In this document: positions 38,158 to 51,000 of the stretch, in pieces | Layout of the letters: the number at the start of each line of letters is the position of its first letter | Position numbering within the stretch: position 1 is the first letter of the stretch | DNA from: Blastocatellia bacterium | GTDB taxonomy: Bacteria > Acidobacteriota > Blastocatellia > Chloracidobacteriales > Chloracidobacteriaceae | Assembly (NCBI GenBank): GCA_019695185.1 | Contig: JAIBAN010000015.1 | Span: 41,610-105,609 of the forward strand | Length of the DNA: 64,000 nucleotides | Direction: 5' to 3' | Made by a program: the position numbers and the translations under genes | Notes under the pieces: model-generated | Told to the model about the DNA's origin: nothing | The model's database searches: none | Seen by the model: only the letters and a program-made list of their open reading frames with translations

Positions 38158-38188
38158 CCTACGAATTTTCGTAGGTTGTACCTACCAC
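38158..38188. promoter_or_regulatory. overlapping dyads CCTACG-N6-CGTAGG and GTAGGT-TGT-ACCTAC
   Basis: CCTACGAATTTTCGTAGG (38158-38175) has 8-bp perfect arms and overlaps GTAGGTTGTACCTAC (38171-38185). The outer GTGG and CCAC sequences extend the symmetry. It looks like a composite operator or attenuating hairpin about 290 bp before mbtH. Confidence 0.5.
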
Positions 38189-38472
38189 AAAAGTTCATTA
38201 AGGTGTGTGACATCACAACAAAACGGGAAAAACCGTTGCCCTGACATTGGGAAAACCGAATCTGCTGATTTTTTGAAAGTTGTTTTGTGCAGGAAGGCAG
38301 AAGGGCCATGCTCTGGTGCTATTTCCTGATTTTGTTGGTTTAGATTTGATCATTGTCTGTTTCTATTACCGGATGGGACCTTAGTTCCTTCCGGACCCGC
38401 ACCAAGTCAGACTTATAAATTGAGGAGAACATCCCTTGCCCAAAGGCAGGGAGATGTACTGGAGATACCACA

Positions 38473-38694
38473 ATGCCTTTTGAAAATGAAAACGCCGCCC
38501 TCTATAAAGTGCTTATCAACCACGAAGAACAATACTCAATCTGGCCTGCCGACCGTGAAATTCCCCTTGGCTGGTTTGAAGTTCAGAAAACCGGAAGCCG
38601 GGCAGAATGCCTGAACTATATTTCCGAAGTCTGGACTGACCTCCGTCCACTCAGTCTCCGCAAAAAAATGCAGGAAATGTCCATGTGTGCCTGA
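38473..38694 (+). CDS. MbtH-like protein
   Basis: ATG 38473 has GGAG eight bases upstream. The 73-aa product matches the MbtH signature throughout: NHEEQYSIWPADREIPLGWFEV, then ECLNYISEVWTDLRPLSLRKKM, with the two conserved Trp. MbtH-like proteins bind the adenylation domains of NRPSs in the cytosol and make them soluble or active. Here it precedes the two NRPS-PKS genes by 383 bp, so it is presumably their partner. Confidence 0.97.
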   Translation: MPFENENAALYKVLINHEEQYSIWPADREIPLGWFEVQKTGSRAECLNYISEVWTDLRPLSLRKKMQEMSMCA

Positions 38695-38751
38695 GCAAGG
38701 CCAATCCCGTCACACCACCACGTTGCCGAAAAAGTAAGAATCTTTGGGAAT

Positions 38752-38780
38752 TGTGGCGCGATGAAACAAATCGCGCCACA
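38752..38780. repeat. perfect hairpin between mbtH and the NRPS gene
   Basis: An 11-bp perfect stem TGTGGCGCGAT / ATCGCGCCACA with loop GAAACAA. No T-tract follows. It may be a REP-like repeat or an attenuator. The rest of 38695-39077 shows no gene. Confidence 0.55.
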
Positions 38781-39077
38781 TTCCAAATTTTCTGAGAGGT
38801 ACGCCTTCAGGTGTGAACCATGCGGCTCCGTCCGCCTGCCTGAAGGCATCACTCCCGCCTTTTGATTTCTGTACCGGCACGGGTTGGTTATTTAGGGAAG
38901 GCAGCATTTGCCGGGCAAAAAGACACCTGTTTCCAAACACCCGAACTGAATCCGGATGGCTGGAGAGCATCCTTTCTCTTCCAGTCACAAGGGAGATGTG
39001 TGTCTGCCTGCTCCGAAATTCCCTGAAAACCTGCCTCTGCCGGTGTCCGAAACCATTGGTTGGAGCTGTGAGGAGCC

Positions 39078-42000
39078 ATGCCGACGCACACCCAAAGAGC
39101 CGACTGTCCTTCCGAATTTCTGACCCTGGTTGACCTGCTGCGCACGCGGGCGGCCCAAGCGCCGGAAAAAGTTGTTTACACCTACGTGACCGAGGGCGGG
39201 GCCGAACCGGAGCAGGTCACCTACGCTGCGTTGGATTCCCGTGCCCAGGGGATTGCAGCTCAGTTACAGGAAGTGACCAAACCGGGCGACCGGGCCATGC
39301 TCCTCTATCCCCAGGGGCTTGATTTCATTACTGCATTCTTCGGCTGTCTGTATGCCGGAGTGATTGCAGTGCCCGCCTATCCGCCGCATCCTTCCAAGCC
39401 CGAACGGTCCTTGCCCCGGCTGGCTGCGATTGCCGAAAGCGCCGCTCCCCGCGTCATTCTGACCACTTCTTTGATTGCCAACCGATGGAAAAACGGCATT
39501 GCCAATCCGGAAACCGGTTCCGCCGAAACGGTGGGAACCGCTGTGGGAATGTCCGGCGGGGCCAGCGGTTTGACCCAGTGCCACTGGCTGGCCACGGACA
39601 ACCCCGAACAGTTTTCCTCGACTGGTTGGCAGGCACCGGAATTGTCCTCCGGAACGCTGGCCTTTTTGCAGTATACCTCCGGTTCAACTTCGACGCCCAA
39701 AGGGGTGATGGTGACCCACGGCAACCTGCTCCATAACGAACAGGCCATGCAGGCGTCATTTGAAACCACGGCGGAAACCGTGGTCGCCGGTTGGTTGCCG
39801 CTCTATCACGACATGGGGCTGATTGGAAATGTGCTCCATCCGCTCTTTGTCGGGGCCAGTTGTGTCTTGATGTCGCCCTCGGCCTTTATCCAGCGGCCTG
39901 TAAGCTGGCTGGAACTGATTGCCCGCTACCGGGCGACGGTCAGCGGCGGACCCAATTTCGCTTATGAATTGTGTCTGCGGCGAACCACCCCGGAGGAACG
40001 GGCGGCGCTCGATTTAAGCTGCTGGAAAGTGGCGTTCAATGGGGCGGAACCGGTTCGTTCCGATACGATGGACCGCTTTGCCCGTGCTTTTGCGGTCAGC
40101 GGGTTCACGCCGGAAACCTTTTTCCCCTGTTACGGTCTGGCCGAAGCCACCCTTTTTGTGACCGGAACCGGGGTTGGCAGGCTCGCTCCCCGGTTGCCCG
40201 TCGAACCCGCAGGACTGACCCGCGACCGGATTGTCGAGGCCAAAGCCGACGACCAGAACAGCCAGATTTTTGTGGGTTGCGGCGAGGTTTCGCTGGGAAA
40301 CAACGTGGTGATTGCCGACCCTGTGAAAGGATGTCCGGCGCTCACCGATGAAGTGGGTGAAATCTGGGTTTCCGGGCCGAGCGTGGCGGCGGGTTATTGG
40401 GGCCGGACGGAGGAAACCTCCCGCAGTTTCGGTGCCACTCTGGCCGGCAGCGGCCAGGGGCCGTTTCTCCGGACGGGTGACCTCGGTTTCATGCGGGACG
40501 GACAGCTTTTTGTGACCGGTCGGCTCAAGGATTTAATCATTATCCGGGGCCGCAACCATTATCCCCAGGACATCGAAGCCACCGTCGAAGCCGCCCATCC
40601 GGCCCTGCGGACCGGCTGCATCGGCGTTTTTTCGGTGGAAACCGCCGCTGAGGAACGGCTGGTGGCGGTCGCCGAAGTGGAACCCAAAATGGTGCGCAGG
40701 CTGCGCCCGACCGCAGGGGAACATTCCGGCCCGACGCCTGCCGCCAACGAAATCATTGCTTCGGTCCGGGCGGCAGTGGTGGAGCGTCACGAACTTCAGG
40801 TGTATTCGGTGGTGTTACTGGCTCCCGGCAGCATTCCCAAAACCACCAGCGGCAAAATCCAGCGCCATCTCTGCCGGAACAAATACACCGCCAACACGCT
40901 GGAAGTGGTCTGGAGCGATACGTTGCAGGAAACCGCCTGGAAAACCGGGTTTGACGAAGACCCGAAAGCGGTTCTGCTGACCCTGCCACCGGATGAACGG
41001 AAATTCTTTTTGGCGGATGTGGTGCGGACCCAGGCGGCCCAGGCCATGCGCACCAGCGCGGCTCCGATTGAACTGGACCAGCCGCTGGCCGGTTTTGGCT
41101 TGGATTCCCTGGCGGCGGTCGAGCTCAAACACCGGCTGGAAACCATGTTTGGCATCAGTCTGCCGCTGACCTTTTTGTTTGGTGAATCCAGCTTGCTGGA
41201 CCTGGCTGCCTGGATAATTCCCCGCCTGGAACCGGTTTCCCACGACACCCTCGGCCAAAGCAGCCGTGCCCTGCCGGTCTATTCCGAAATGGAACAGAGC
41301 GCCCATCCGGTGGCGTTGGGAAGCAGTCAATTGACCCAGGCTTTTACCTCGCTGGCCGACCTCAATGAGGATGTGTATCCGCTTTCCTACGGGCAAAAAG
41401 CGCTTTGGTTTTTGTACAAGCTGGCACCTGAAAGCGGAGCCTATAACCTGCCCCATGCCGTCCGAATCCAGTCTGAAATCAATTTGTCCGCATTGCGTCA
41501 ATCCTTTCAACGGCTGACCGACCACCATGCCGCGCTCCGGACAGTGTTCAAGGAACGGAACGGGGTGCCGGTGCGGGTGATTCACTCCCAAACCGAAGTT
41601 GATTTTACCGTGGTGGAGGCCGGTTCCTGGAGCGAAGCCGAGCTGAACCACAAGCTGGCCGAACTGTCGGTACAACCCTTCAATCTGGAGCAGGGGCCGC
41701 TCATGCGGGTGACCCTGCTGACCCGAAGCACGACCGAATCCATCCTGCATTTGAACCTGCACCACATCATTTCGGATTTCTGGTCCCTGGTGGTGTTGAT
41801 TGAGGATTTGCGCCGCGTCTATCCGGCGGAGGTGGCGGGCCGCCCGGTTTTCTTGCCGGGAAATCCGGCCAGCTTTACGGATTTTGTCAATTGGGAAGCG
41901 GGCATGGTGGCTTCTGCCGCCGGCGAGCAGCATTTCCGCTACTGGCAGACCGCTTTGGGCAAAATCAAAACCGTGCTGGAGCTCCCCACCGACAAACCCC

Positions 42001-45000
42001 GCCCGCAAGTGCAAACCTATCGCGGCGGAGCCATTCCGTTCCGATTGAATGAGGACCTGTCACAACGCTTCCGCGAGTTTGTCAAAACCCATGGAACAAC
42101 TCCCTACATGACGCTGCTGGCGGCGTTCCAGGTGTTGCTCCATCGCTACACGGGGCAGGACCGGATTTTGGTGGGTTCGCCCACATTGTTGGGAAAAGAC
42201 CGGGTGCAATATGCCCATCAGGTTGGCTATCTGGTCAATCCGGTGGTGCTGCAAGCTGATTTCCAGACCAACAGCACCTTTGCCAGCTTCCTTTCCGAAA
42301 CCCGCCAAACGGTGATTGAAGCGCTGGAACATCAGGATTTGCCGTTTCCCTGGCTGGTGCAACGGCTGCAACCCGAACGCGACCCCAGCCGGTCCCCGGT
42401 GTTTCAGGTCATGTTTGCCTGGCATCAGGCGGCGGAACTGGGCGACGAAGGGCTGGTGGCGCTGGCAATTGGAAAAGGCGGCGTCAAAATGGATGTGGGC
42501 GGGCTGCAGTTTGAATCCATTGCCCTGGAACAGCACGTCCAACAGTTTGACCTCTCGCTGGTGATGGCCGAGGTGGACGACTGTTTGACCGGTGCCCTGC
42601 AATACAACCTGGATTTGTTTGAAGCCGCCACCATCGAGCGCATGGCCGGGCATTTCTCCGCCCTGGTGGCGGACCTGCTGGCGCATCCGGAAAAACCGGT
42701 TTCGCAATTGGTTTTGCTGCCCGCAGCCGAACGGAACCAGCTCATTTTTGACTGGAACCGGAATCCGGTTCCGTATCCGAAAGACAGTTGCCTCCATCAC
42801 CTCTTTGAAGCCCAGGCCGCCGCCACACCCGACGGGCTGGCGGTGGTCTGCGATGACGAACAGGTGACCTACGGGGAACTCAACCGCCGGGCCAACCAAA
42901 TTGCCCACCGGTTGCAAAAAATGGGGGTTGGGGTGGACCTCCCGGTGGGTGTCTGCCTGCAACGCTCGGCGGACCTGATGGCGGTTTTGCTGGGAATTCT
43001 GAAAGCAGGCGGAGCCTATGTTCCGTTGGACCCGACGTATCCGGCGGCCCGGCTGGCCTATATGCTGGCGGACTCGCAGGCTCCGGTACTGATTACCCAA
43101 ACCGAACTGGTTTCAAACCTGCCCGAATATGGCGGACAGGTCTGGTTCCTCGACCTGGAGCGGGAATCGCTGGCAGCCGAACCAACCGCCAACCTGCCTC
43201 ATACGGGGCTGGCGACCAATTTGGCCTATGTGATTTATACCTCCGGTTCAACCGGAAAACCGAAGGGCGTCTGTTGCGGCCATCGCGGCGTCATCAACCT
43301 GCTCTTTGACATTGATGGCCGTCGTCCGGTGCAGTCCGGCTGGGGCGGAAGCTGGTGGACCAGCCTCAGCTTTGACGTTTCGGTGTATGAAATTTTTTCC
43401 ACGCTCCTCTTTGGCGGAACCCTGCATATCCCCAGCGATGAAGTCCGCCTCAACTCCGCCGCCTTTTTGGGCTGGCTCCAGGCCCATCAGATTCGCAGTG
43501 CCTACGTTCCGCCCTTCATGCTGCGGGAACTGGCCGACCGTCTGAGCCGGGAAAATGCGGTTTTTCCGTTGCGGCGGCTGCTGGTCGGAGTGGAGCCGAT
43601 TGCCGAAACCCTGTTGGCGTTCATCAATGAAAAAATGCCGGAGCTGTGCATCATCAACGGCTATGGCCCGACCGAAGCCAGCATTTGTGCCACGCTGCAC
43701 ACATTTGACCCGCAGGCCGCCCGGCCCGACAAAAACATTCCGATTGGGCGTCCGGTGCAAAATACGGCTGTGTTCCTGCTTGACCAGAACCTGCAACCGG
43801 TCCCGGTGGGCGTGGCCGGGGAACTCTACATTGCCGGCGACGGACTGGCCCGTGGCTATCTCAACCAGGGTGCCCTGACGGTGGAACGCTTTCTTGCCAA
43901 TCCCTTTGGCCTGGAACAAGGCGACCGCCTGTATCGCACCGGCGACATTGCCCGCTATCTCGCTGATGGGAACATCGAGTTTCTCGGACGGGTTGACCAT
44001 CAGGTCAAAATTCGCGGCCACCGGATTGAAATCGGGGAAATTGAGATTGCCCTCCGGGCGCATCCGGCGGTCAGCGAAGCCCTGGTCGTGGCCCGCGCCG
44101 TCCGTGCAGGTGAAAAACAACTCGTTGCCTACATTATACCCAGGACTGAGGTCCGAGGACTGAGGTCCGAGGCAGAATCAGAAAACTCAGTCCTCAGTCC
44201 TCAGTCCTCAGTCCTTCCCTTCCTGCGGGACCGCTTACCCCGGTTCATGGTTCCGGCAGCCTTTGTCTTTTTGAAAGAATTCCCCCTCACGCCGAATGGA
44301 AAAATTGACCGCGAGGCGTTGCCGGCTCCGGGCCGGGAACGGGTTGGCGTGAGTGGCAAACTGAAGGCAATCCTGACCCCGACCGAGGAACTGGTGGTTG
44401 AAATCTGGTCGGAGGTTTTGCAGTGCGGCAAACTGTCAATCCTTGACAATTTCTTCGAATTGGGCGGCCACTCGCTGTTGGCCACGCAGGTCATGGCGCG
44501 GGTGCGGGACGTGTTCCAGTTGGAATTGCCCATCCGGAGCCTGTTTGAAGCCCAAACCGTGGGTGATTTTGCCGCCCTGATTGACAAAGTGCAGCGCTCC
44601 GGCCAAGGGTTTGAGGCCCCACCCATCCAGGCCCTGGAACGGACTGAAGACCTGCCGCTTTCCTTTGCCCAGCAACGGTTGTGGTTTTTGGACCAGCTTC
44701 AGCCGGACAATGCCTTCTACAACATGCCCGGTGCCGTCCGGCTGCAAGGCTGGCTGAATGTCGAAGCCCTGCGCGAAGCCCTGAGTGAAATCCTGCGGCG
44801 GCATGAAGTGTTGCGGGCCAGATTTCAATCGGTAGAGGGACAGCCCTTGATAACTGTCAGTCCGGTCAGTCTGATGCGGCTGGAAACGGTGGATTTGAGC
44901 GGACTGGACGAAGCGCAGCGCGATTATGAGATGGAACGACTGGCAGCCGGGGAAGCCCAAAAACCGTTTTCGCTGGCTGATGGTCAATTGGTCCGGGCGA

Positions 45001-48000
45001 CCTTGCTCCGGCTGGCGGAACGCGACCATGTGTTGCTGCTGACGCTGCACCACATCGTGGCCGACGGTTGGTCCATTGGGTTGCTCGTGCGGGAAGTGGC
45101 GGTGCTGTACGAAGCCTGTTCACGGGGCGAGGCCGCCGCGTTGCCCCCGCTGCCATTTCAATTCGCTGATTTTGCCGCGTGGCAGCGCACCTGGCTGCAA
45201 GGCGATGTGTTGGAACGACAGCTTGAGTACTGGAAAACAAAACTGGCCGGACCTTTGCCGGTGCTTGAACTGCCTGCTGACCGACAGCGCCCGGCGTTGC
45301 AAAGTTATCGCGGTGCCAGCCAGAAATTTGTGTTCCCCAGGGAGCTGGCCGCCGAACTGCGCGCCGCCAGCCACCGCGAAGGCGTCACGCTTTTTATGTA
45401 TCTGCTGGCAGCCTTTCAAACCCTGCTGTATCGGCATTCCGGCCAGGAGGATGTGATTGTCGGTTCGCCGATTGCAAACCGGACCCGCACGGAATTGGAA
45501 GGCATCATCGGACCGTTTTTGAACCTGCTTCCACTGCGGGCTGATTTTTCGGGCGAACCGACCTTCCGGGAACTGCTCCGGCAGGTGAAAGAAACGACGC
45601 TGGCGGCTTATGCCCACCAGGATGTGCCCTTTGAATTGGTGGTGGACGCGCTCCAACCGGAACGCGACCTGAGCCGGAATCCGGTGTTCCAGGTGCTTTT
45701 CCAGTTGGAAAACACACCCCGCGTACCGTTGCAGATGCCAGGGCTGACCATTGCGCCACTCAATTTTGACAAAGGCACCACCCAGTTTGACCTGAGCTTT
45801 GACTGTGCCGAACACGAGCATGGACTGGAAATCATGGTCGAATTCAGCACCGACCTGTTTGCGCCGCTCACGATTGCCAATCTGGTGACCCGTTTCCGAA
45901 CCCTTTTGTGGAATCTGGTGCGGACACCGGAACAGTCAGTGGCGGAAGTCCGGCTGCTGGACCAAGGCGAGCTGGAACAGGTGCTGGCGGGCTGGAATCG
46001 GACCATGGAAACTCTGGCGACCGATGGCTTCTGTTTCCATCAGGCGTTTGCGATTCAGGCAGCCCAAACACCCTTGGCCGTGGCGGTGGTCAGTCCGGGC
46101 GAACAATTGACCTACCAACAGCTTGACCGGCGCTCCAGTCAGTTGGCACATGCCTTGCAAAAACTCGGAGTCGGCCCGGAAACCGTGGTTGGGGTCTGCC
46201 TGGAACCGGCAGCCCGCATGGCCGTAACCCTGCTCGGAATTCTGAAAGCAGGCGGTGCATTTTTGGCAATTGACCCGCAGGCTCCCACCGAACGCCTGTC
46301 CTATGTGCTGCGGGACGCAGGAGTGGCCGCCGTGGTGACCGAATCCCGCTTTGCCAGCCTGTGGGAGCACATCGGGACCAATCCCATGGGTGAGGCAAAC
46401 AAACTCAACCTTTTCTGGCTGGATGAAGCTGCGGCAGTTCTGGCCCAGGAACCGGAAACTGCTCCGGCGCTACCCTGCGACCCCGACCAGTTGGCCTATG
46501 TGCTCTACACTTCGGGTTCAACCGGAACTCCGAAAGGCGTCGGCGTTTCCCACCGTGCCCTGCTCAGTCACAATCAGGCAATTGTCGAACAATTCGAATT
46601 GAATCCGCAGGACCGGGTGTTACAGTTTGCTTCGATTGCCTTTGATGTGGCCGCCGAAGAGATTTTCCCCACCTGGCTGGCCGGTGCCACCCTGGTTTTC
46701 CGGGGCGAAACGGGTTTACTGGCCGCTACGGATTTGGTTCCGCTGGTGGAACGCCATCAGCTTTCGGTTTTGAACCTGCCTGCTTCCTACTGGCACGAAT
46801 GGGTGCGGGAACTGGCGCTGGACCATCCCGTCTGGCCGCGTTCACTGCGGTTGGTGGTGGCCGGAAGCGAAAAAGTTCTGGCCGAGCGGTTTCTGGAGTG
46901 GAAAAAGCTGGTTCCGGCGGGCGTGAAATTCCTCAATGCCTACGGGACAACCGAAACCACGATTACTTCCGCCGTCTTTAATCCCGCTGCAGCCAAAACC
47001 CCGGTTACCGGCGGTTCGCTGCCCGTGGGGCTGCCGCTTTCCAACACCCGGCTTTTTATTCTGGACGCTCGCCTGAACCCGCTTCCGACCGGAGTGGTGG
47101 GCGAACTCCACATTGGCGGAACCGGACTGGCACGGGGCTACATTGGACGCGCGGCATTGACGGCGGAAAAATTCATTCCGCATCCTTTCACCTCCGAACC
47201 GGGTGCCCGCCTGTATCGCACGGGCGATTTGGCCCGCGCATGGTCAGACGGAACCATTGAAATTCTGGGCCGCACCGACCAGCAGGTAAAAGTCCGGGGA
47301 TTTCGGGTTGAGGTCGGTGAAATCGAGGCCGTTTTGGCGCAGCATCCCGCTGTGGCCGAAGTGGTCGTGGTGCCCTGGCAGGATGCCGCCAACGAAACAC
47401 AGTTGGTTGCTTACGCGGTTCCGAAGGAACGGGTTCAGGGTTCAGGGTTCAGGGTTCAGGGTGAAGACCAAATCTCACCCTTCACCGAGGATTCGCTTTC
47501 AATTCTCAATTCTGAATTCTCAATTCTCAATTGGGTTGCGGAGCGACTCCCGAAATACATGATTCCGCAGGTGGTGGTGCTTGACGCCCTGCCCCGGACC
47601 ACCAACGGAAAAATTGACCGGCGCGCCCTGCCGCGCCCGGTTGTGACGGCCCCGCCCACGGAAACAAAAGCGTACCAACCGCCCCAAACCGAACTGGAAC
47701 ACGCCATTGCCGCCATTTGGCGCGACGTGCTGCGGGTGGATAAAGTCGGCCTGGACCATAACTTTTTTGAAATCGGCGGGCATTCGCTCAAGCTGGTGCA
47801 GGTCCATAGCCGGTTGCGGAAACAACTGCGGCAGAACCTTCAGATTGTGGATTTGTTCCAGTTTCCGACCATCCGGACCCTGGCCAAACATTTGACCAAG
47901 GGGCAGGCGCAGCCGGTGGCCAGCATGTCCTCGACCATGCTGCCGAAATTCGTTCCAACCGCAGCCCGCGACCTGGCCATTGTCGGCATGAGCGGCAGGT

Positions 48001-51000
48001 TTCCGGGAGCCCAGAACCTGGAAACTTTCTGGACCAATCTGCGCTCCGGAATTGAATCCATTTCCTTCTTTTCCGATGCGGAACTGACCGCCGCCGGGCT
48101 GGAACCGGAACTGATTCACAATCCGAATTTCGTCAAAGCCGCCGGGTCACTTGAAAACCCCGAATGGTTTGACGCGGATTTCTTTGGGTTCAACCGACTG
48201 GAAGCCGAAACCATGGACCCGCAGCAACGGGTTTTTCTGGAAGTTGCCTGGGAGGCCCTGGAGCGGGCGGGTTACAACCCCGAAACCGCCGGAAAATCCA
48301 TTGGGGTTTTTGCCGGTGTGGGGCAAAACACCTATCTCTTCAACCTGTATTCAAATCCGCGTTACGGTGCGCTGGCCAACGGCCTGCTGGGCAATTCGGC
48401 GCTCGGCTATCAGGTCATGATTGGCAACGACAAGGATTTTCTGCCGACCAGGGTTTCCTACAAGCTGAATTTGCGGGGGCCGAGCGTCAACGTCCAAACC
48501 GCCTGTTCAACGTCGCTGGTGGCGGTTCACATGGCCTGCCAAAGCCTGCTCCGGAATGAATGTGAAATGGCGCTGGCGGGCGGCGTGACCATCAATCTGT
48601 TGCAGCGGTACGGATACTATTACGAGGAAGGCAGCGTGGGTTCTCCCGACGGTCACTGCCGCGCTTTTGACGCGCAGGCAACCGGGACCGTGGGCGGTAA
48701 CGGCGTGGGTATTGTGGTCCTCAAGCGGCTGGATGACGCGCTGGCCGATGGCGACCATATCCACGCCGTGATTAAAGGAACCGCCATCAATAACGACGGT
48801 TCCAACAAGGTGGGCTTTACCGCGCCGAGCGTGGACGGCCAACGCGAAGTGATTGCCAAGGCCCTGACCGCCGCCGAGGTTGCCCCGGAAACCATTTCCT
48901 ACGTTGAGGCCCACGGAACGGGCACGTCGCTGGGTGACCCCATCGAAATTGCGGCGCTCACCCAGGCTTACGGCGACCGGGCGAACCGTTGTGCGGTGGG
49001 TTCGGTCAAAACCAATGTGGGCCACCTGGACACCGCCGCCGGTGTGACTGGGCTGATTAAAACCGCTTTGGCGCTGGAAAACGGGGAACTGCCGCCGAGC
49101 CTCAATTTTTCGCAGCCGAATCCCGGCATTGATTTCGCCAACAGCCCGTTTTATGTCAACACAGGCTTGGCGGAATGGAAGAAAAACGGCACGCCCCGCC
49201 GGGCCGGGGTCAGTTCGTTTGGCATTGGCGGGACCAACGCCCATGTGATTGTGGAGGAGGCTCCGGAAGCCGAAGTCTCAGCCGTGTTTCGGCCCTATTT
49301 CCTGCTGCCGCTTTCAGCCCGCTCCCAAACGGCGCTGGACCGGGCCGCCGCCAATCTGGCGGAATATTTCACAACCAATCCGCTGGTGAATCCGGCTGAT
49401 GCGGCTTACACGTTGCAACTTGGCCGCAAACACTTTGCCTTCCGGCGGACGGTGGTTTGTAGCGACCTCGCCCAAGCCGTCGCCCGCCTGGAACAGCCCC
49501 AGGAAGGGGTGCTGCCCCTCGAAAATCCACAGATTGCCTTTATGTTTCCGGGCGGCGGGGCGCAGCACGTGCGGATGGGGTTTGACCTCTATGACCTGGA
49601 ACCGGTCTACCGGCACCATTTCGACCGTTGTTGCGACCTGCTGAAACCGCTGTTGGGTTGCGACCTGCGCACCACCATTTTCCCACTTGAAGGTCAGACG
49701 GAAGCAGCCGCCCAACAATTGCGGCGGGTTTCGCTCGCCCTGCCTGCGCTTTTTGTCACCGAATATGCCCTGGCCCAGCTTTGGAAATCCTGGGGCATTG
49801 AACCGCAGGCAATGCTTGGTCACAGTCTGGGCGAATACACGGCTGCCTGTCTGGCCGGTGTCTTTTCCCTGGAGGACGCCCTGGCTCTGGTGGTGTTGCG
49901 CGGCCAGTTGTTTGAAGAGATTCCCGCCGGGGCCATGCTCAGTGTGCCGGTCAGCGAGGTGGAACTGCTGCCTTCGCTCACGCCGGAACTCTCCATTGCC
50001 GCCATCAACGGACCCCATTCCTGTGTGGTTTCCGGCCCTGTGGGAGCCGTCGAAGCCCTTGAACAATCGCTTTCCGCCTGCTCGATTGACTGCCGCCGGG
50101 TGCCGATTGACGTGGCCGGCCATTCGATTCTGGTTGAGGGAATTTTGGAGGCATTTTCCAAACGGGTGGCGCAAATCCGGATGCACCCGCCCCGGATTCC
50201 TTTTGTTTCCAACGTGACCGGAACCTGGATTACGGCTGAAGCAGCCACCGACGCCAAATACTGGACGCGCCATCTGCGCCAGACCGTCCGGTTTGCCGAC
50301 GGATTGGCGACTCTGACCAAAGACCACCAGACCATTCTGCTCGAAGTCGGCCCCGGTCACACCCTGAGTTCACTGGCGAAACTGCACCCGGACGTGGTGG
50401 CCCGGACCAGGGCTTTTCCGTCCCTGCGTCATCCGCGTGACCCGCAATCGGATGTGGCCTTTTTGACCGGAACGCTGGGACAGGTCTGGGCTGCCGGTGC
50501 CATCGTGGACTGGACCGCTTTCCATGCCCACGAACGGCTGCACCGGATGGTGTTGCCCACCTATCCCTTTGAACGGCAGCGGTATTGGGTCGAGCCGGGT
50601 CGTGTGGGTGGTCAATTTTCCGCTGACGCACTTGCCTGTAATACAAACGGCGCAGAAGCGGCAGCCAACGGAACCAACCCTGGTGCCAGGGCTGGCACCG
50701 CCCCATCGTTGTCCGCCCTGTATCGTTCCTCCAGCTATTCCACGGTGGAACGGGTTTCCGCCGTCTGGCAGGAAGTGCTGGGGGCCAAACCCCAGGGCAC
50801 CGAAGCCGATTTCTTTGCCAGCGGCGGCAGTTCGCTGCTTGCCATTCAGGTTTTGTCGCGGCTGCGGGAAGCCTTTCAGGTCAATCTTTCCATCAAGGAA
50901 TTTTTTGCCGTTCCGACGCTGGGCGGGTTGCTCCATCTGGTTGAGGAAGCCGGTGGCGGCCCGGCTGCGGCCAGCCTGCCGGTGATTTCCTCCGTCTCGC

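Larger units (their letters stand above)
37714..38472. other. regulatory-looking region upstream of the NRPS locus
   Basis: A 759-bp gap between the divergent tricorn and mbtH genes. It holds two or more dyads (37973-37990, 38158-38188), a short perfect dyad TGTGA-CA-TCACA (38206-38217) and a weak GAGGACTG heptamer patch (38008-38037). No credible gene is seen. The mbtH/NRPS promoter should lie here; TATAAAT near 38413 is a possible -10 but has no good -35. Confidence 0.5.

Noticed and set aside
38206..38217. TGTGA-CA-TCACA as a CRP site
   Set aside because: The half-sites match CRP but the spacer is 2 bp instead of 6. It is a perfect dyad but not a CRP-type one.
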